Shown here piece by piece: positions 11,654-14,013 of a stretch of 14,013 nucleotides of DNA. Made by a program: the position numbers and the translations under genes. Position 1 is the first letter of the stretch. Each line of letters starts with the position of its first letter. The DNA lies in the NCBI RefSeq assembly GCF_002585305.1, contig NZ_NUNF01000105.1, positions 4,870 to 18,882 on the forward strand. Reading direction: 5' to 3'. The stretch is from Bacillus sp. AFS037270 (GTDB lineage: Bacteria > Bacillota > Bacilli > Bacillales_B > DSM-18226). The notes beneath the pieces are model-generated. The model ran no database searches. It saw only the letters and a program-made list of their open reading frames with translations, and was not told the DNA's origin.

Positions 11654-13966
11654 ATGTCCATCGAAATAAACCAAGAAAATATAACCGTTCCAAAAGGAAC
11701 AATTGAACAAAGTATTGTGTTTGAATCTGGTAATGAAATGGCGGCCTATGCAGCCCATCAAATAAATTATCATGTAATGGGCTATTATCCGATCTCTCCT
11801 TCGACCGAGGTTGCACAGTTCCTTGATGGAATGAAAGCAAAAGGTGAACATGATATCGTGTTAATTCCTGCTGACGGTGAACATGGTTCTGCAGGTATTT
11901 GTTACGGTGCGTCAACTGGGGGCGGACGTGTATTTAACGCGACGAGTGCCAATGGCTTTTTATATATGTTAGAGCAGCTCCCTGTTCAATCCGGTACCCG
12001 TTTTCCAATGGTACTGAATTTGGTCAACCGCTCTGTGTCTGGCCCTTTAAATATTCATGGCGATCATTCCGATCTTTATTTTGCCTTAAATACAGGCTGG
12101 CCGATTTTAATGGCCCGTGATCCTCAAATCGTCTATGATATGAATATTATTGCTATTAAACTAGCAGAAGATTCTGAAGTTCGCCTTCCGGTCATCGTCT
12201 CTTTCGACGGTTATTTCACCTCTCACCAAAAACGGCGGGTTCAGGTCGTGAAGCACAGAGCGGATGTTCAAAAATTTATTGGCGAGCCGCCAAGGAACTT
12301 CCCTCATGCGTTGGACCGTGAGAATCCTGTCACAATCGGCCCCTATATGAATGAACCTGATTATATAAATAACTGCTATCAACAGTCAGTAGCGATGTAT
12401 AAGGCAGAGCAGGTTTTCGAAAGAATTTCCCACGAATATGCGGAGTTAACCGGCCGGGAATATCCTGTTCTAGATTTGTACCGAATGGATGATGCGGAGC
12501 TTGCCGTATTCATGCTGAATTCAGCTGCTGAAGTATGTAAAGATGTGGCTGACAAACTTCGTGCACAAGGAATCAAAGCCGGGGTCATCTCCCCTAATAT
12601 GATTCGTCCATTCCCGCAGCAAAAGTTAGCCGAAGCACTAAAAAATGTTAAAGCGGTTACAGTTGGTGACCGTGCAGATTCTTACGGTGCACATGGCGGA
12701 AATATGGCCCTCGAAGTAAGAGCTGCACTTCAAACCGTTGGAAACAGCCATACGAAAGTAGTAAACCGTGTGTACGGATTGGGCGGCAAAGACTTCTATG
12801 CAGATGAAGCTGAAACTTTTTTCCAATTAGCTCAAGAGGCTGCTGAAAAAGGTTTCGTTGAGAAGCCATTCGACTATTTTGGCCATAATCCAGGTAAACC
12901 GGAATTTGCTCCAAAACGCGTCTTAAATCCAATGAAAAAAGAAGACCTGAATACAGGTCTTCTAACCGTAACTCCTGACGAAAAAACAGGAGAATTAAAA
13001 GTAAAAATCCCTCCATTAAGGAGCTTAACGAAAAAACCGAAACGCTTGGCTTCTGGACACGGAGCATGCCCAGGATGCGGAATATTCTCAGGATTAGAGC
13101 TGTTTTTCAAAGGAATTGAAGGAGATATCGTGGCGCTATTCCATACAGGATGTGCGATGGTTGTAACAACCGGTTTCCCTTACAGTTCTCACAAAGCAAC
13201 CTATATTCATAATCTCTTTCAAAATGGTTCGGCAACATTATCTGGACTGGTTGAAATGTTCCATGAGCGAAAACGCCGCGGTGAATTAGATGAACTGGGT
13301 CTCTCTGACGATTTTACCTTTGTCATGGTCACCGGTGACGGAGGAATGGATATCGGGATGGGCCCTGCAATCGGAACGGCACTCCGGAATCATAAAATGA
13401 TTATTCTTGAGTACGATAACGAGGGTTATATGAATACAGGCAGCCAGTTATCCTATTCGACGCCTATGGGTCACATGACAAGCACTTCAAGTGTTGGGAA
13501 ATTCCAAAAAGGAAAACCCTTCCACCACAAGGACACAGCGCAAATTATGGCTGCGACTCATATCCCATATGTCTTCACGGGAACGGAAGCATTTGACCGG
13601 GATCTTTTGAAAAAGGCTGCGAAAGCCCAATGGTATGCCAATAATGAAGGCTTAGTTTACGGAAAGATTTTAATTACCTGCCCTTTAAACTGGAAATCGA
13701 AGGATGAATTAGGCCAGTCGATTGTCGAGGCTGCGGTTAATTCCTGCTTCTTCCCTCTCTATGAGGTTGAAAACGGAATTACCACGATCACCTACGATCC
13801 TGAGGCTAAGAACAAACGATTACCTGTTACTGATTGGCTGAAGTTGATGGGAAAAACCAAACATCTGTTAAAAGAAGACAGCCAAGACTTATTGAAAATG
13901 TTTGATGAAGAAGTAGAACGCCGCTGGATGAAACTAAAGGCGAAGCACGAAAGTCCATATTTATAA
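11654..13966 (+). CDS. 2-oxoacid:ferredoxin oxidoreductase, fused alpha and beta (ThDP) subunit, PFOR-like
   Basis: Catalytic half of the enzyme: ThDP-dependent decarboxylation of the 2-oxoacid (probably pyruvate), passing electrons to a proximal [4Fe-4S] cluster and on to the ferredoxin domain of the partner. The 770-residue product has alpha domain I (23-200: YYPISPSTE at 44-52, ADGEHGSAGICYGAS at 73-87, PLNIHGDHSDLYFALNTGW at 131-149), alpha domain II (about 280-380: VISPNMIRPFP, DRADSYGAHGG), a Lys/Pro linker (403-465), and beta (466-770). Beta has HGACPGCG (C472, C475), HTGC (C500) and ITCPLNW (C676), the four cluster-ligand positions, and the ThDP/Mg motif GDGG (561) to DN (588-589). 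YDNEGYMNTG and GDHSD are typical of pyruvate-type enzymes. ATG after AAAGGGCGGG. The stop runs straight into an intergenic repeat. Confidence 0.93.
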   Translation: MSIEINQENITVPKGTIEQSIVFESGNEMAAYAAHQINYHVMGYYPISPSTEVAQFLDGMKAKGEHDIVLIPADGEHGSAGICYGASTGGGRVFNATSANGFLYMLEQLPVQSGTRFPMVLNLVNRSVSGPLNIHGDHSDLYFALNTGWPILMARDPQIVYDMNIIAIKLAEDSEVRLPVIVSFDGYFTSHQKRRVQVVKHRADVQKFIGEPPRNFPHALDRENPVTIGPYMNEPDYINNCYQQSVAMYKAEQVFERISHEYAELTGREYPVLDLYRMDDAELAVFMLNSAAEVCKDVADKLRAQGIKAGVISPNMIRPFPQQKLAEALKNVKAVTVGDRADSYGAHGGNMALEVRAALQTVGNSHTKVVNRVYGLGGKDFYADEAETFFQLAQEAAEKGFVEKPFDYFGHNPGKPEFAPKRVLNPMKKEDLNTGLLTVTPDEKTGELKVKIPPLRSLTKKPKRLASGHGACPGCGIFSGLELFFKGIEGDIVALFHTGCAMVVTTGFPYSSHKATYIHNLFQNGSATLSGLVEMFHERKRRGELDELGLSDDFTFVMVTGDGGMDIGMGPAIGTALRNHKMIILEYDNEGYMNTGSQLSYSTPMGHMTSTSSVGKFQKGKPFHHKDTAQIMAATHIPYVFTGTEAFDRDLLKKAAKAQWYANNEGLVYGKILITCPLNWKSKDELGQSIVEAAVNSCFFPLYEVENGITTITYDPEAKNKRLPVTDWLKLMGKTKHLLKEDSQDLLKMFDEEVERRWMKLKAKHESPYL

Positions 13967-14013
13967 GAAAAGCGCAAGGCGCTTAGACTTCGGCGACAAG
14001 CACAAGACGAGCC
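13965..14013. repeat. Intergenic repeat copy running to the window edge
   Basis: Begins AAGAAAAGCGCAAGGCGC and continues through CTTCGGCGACAAGCACAAG to GACGAGCC at the window end, so the 3' boundary is unseen. Shares its first 18 bases (one mismatch) with 5728-5757. It begins on the last two A of the oxidoreductase stop codon. Resembles dispersed repeats common in Bacillaceae. Confidence 0.65.

Noticed and set aside
11652..11915. Minus-strand frames opposite the alpha-beta gene (also 12657-13067 and others)
   Set aside because: Antisense to a strongly conserved coding sequence, with no ribosome binding sites or recognisable products.

Overview
The window looks like chromosome of a low-GC, endospore-forming Bacillaceae member (Bacillus, Neobacillus or Mesobacillus-like; this is inference). 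The support is an alpha/beta-type small acid-soluble spore protein, strong AGGAGG-type ribosome binding sites, frequent TTG/GTG starts, U-tailed intrinsic terminators, and two copies of an intergenic repeat of the AAGAAAAGCGxAAGGCGC type. I see no rRNA, tRNA, CRISPR array, insertion sequence or prophage structural gene.

Layout. 63-1616 (-): bifunctional NAD(P)HX repair enzyme. 1772-1966 (+): SASP, convergent with a 57-codon gene (2020-2193, -) and sharing its terminator. 2400-4150: an AT-rich patch of four short unrecognised genes (2491-2784 +, 3119-3415 +, 3575-3787 +, 3875-4147 -). 4212-8527: a run of minus-strand genes, each mostly with its own terminator: a TerC-family membrane protein, an NADPH-dependent FMN reductase, a two-gene membrane pair (a small TM/coiled-coil protein overlapping a single-pass protein with an MltG/LysM-like C-terminus), an IolS-like aldo/keto reductase, and a protein with a gamma-glutamylcyclotransferase-like N-terminal motif.

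8660-13966 (+) is the most coherent block: an acetolactate-synthase-like ThDP enzyme, a 385-nt AT-rich leader, then a two-subunit 2-oxoacid:ferredoxin oxidoreductase. The first OFOR gene joins the gamma domain to a two-[4Fe-4S] ferredoxin (delta) domain; the second joins alpha and beta (ThDP) domains. Together they supply all the parts of a pyruvate:ferredoxin oxidoreductase-type enzyme. Both enzymes probably use pyruvate or a related 2-oxoacid, so the block may be a pyruvate branch point used when oxygen is scarce (inference).

The most unusual non-coding signal is in the leader before the OFOR genes. Eight copies of GTTACA/TGTAAC lie between 10298 and 10551, in both orientations and all three reading frames. 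Two of them form a perfect 7-bp dyad with half-sites 21 bp apart. I know no regulator with this site. It could be an operator array controlling the OFOR operon.
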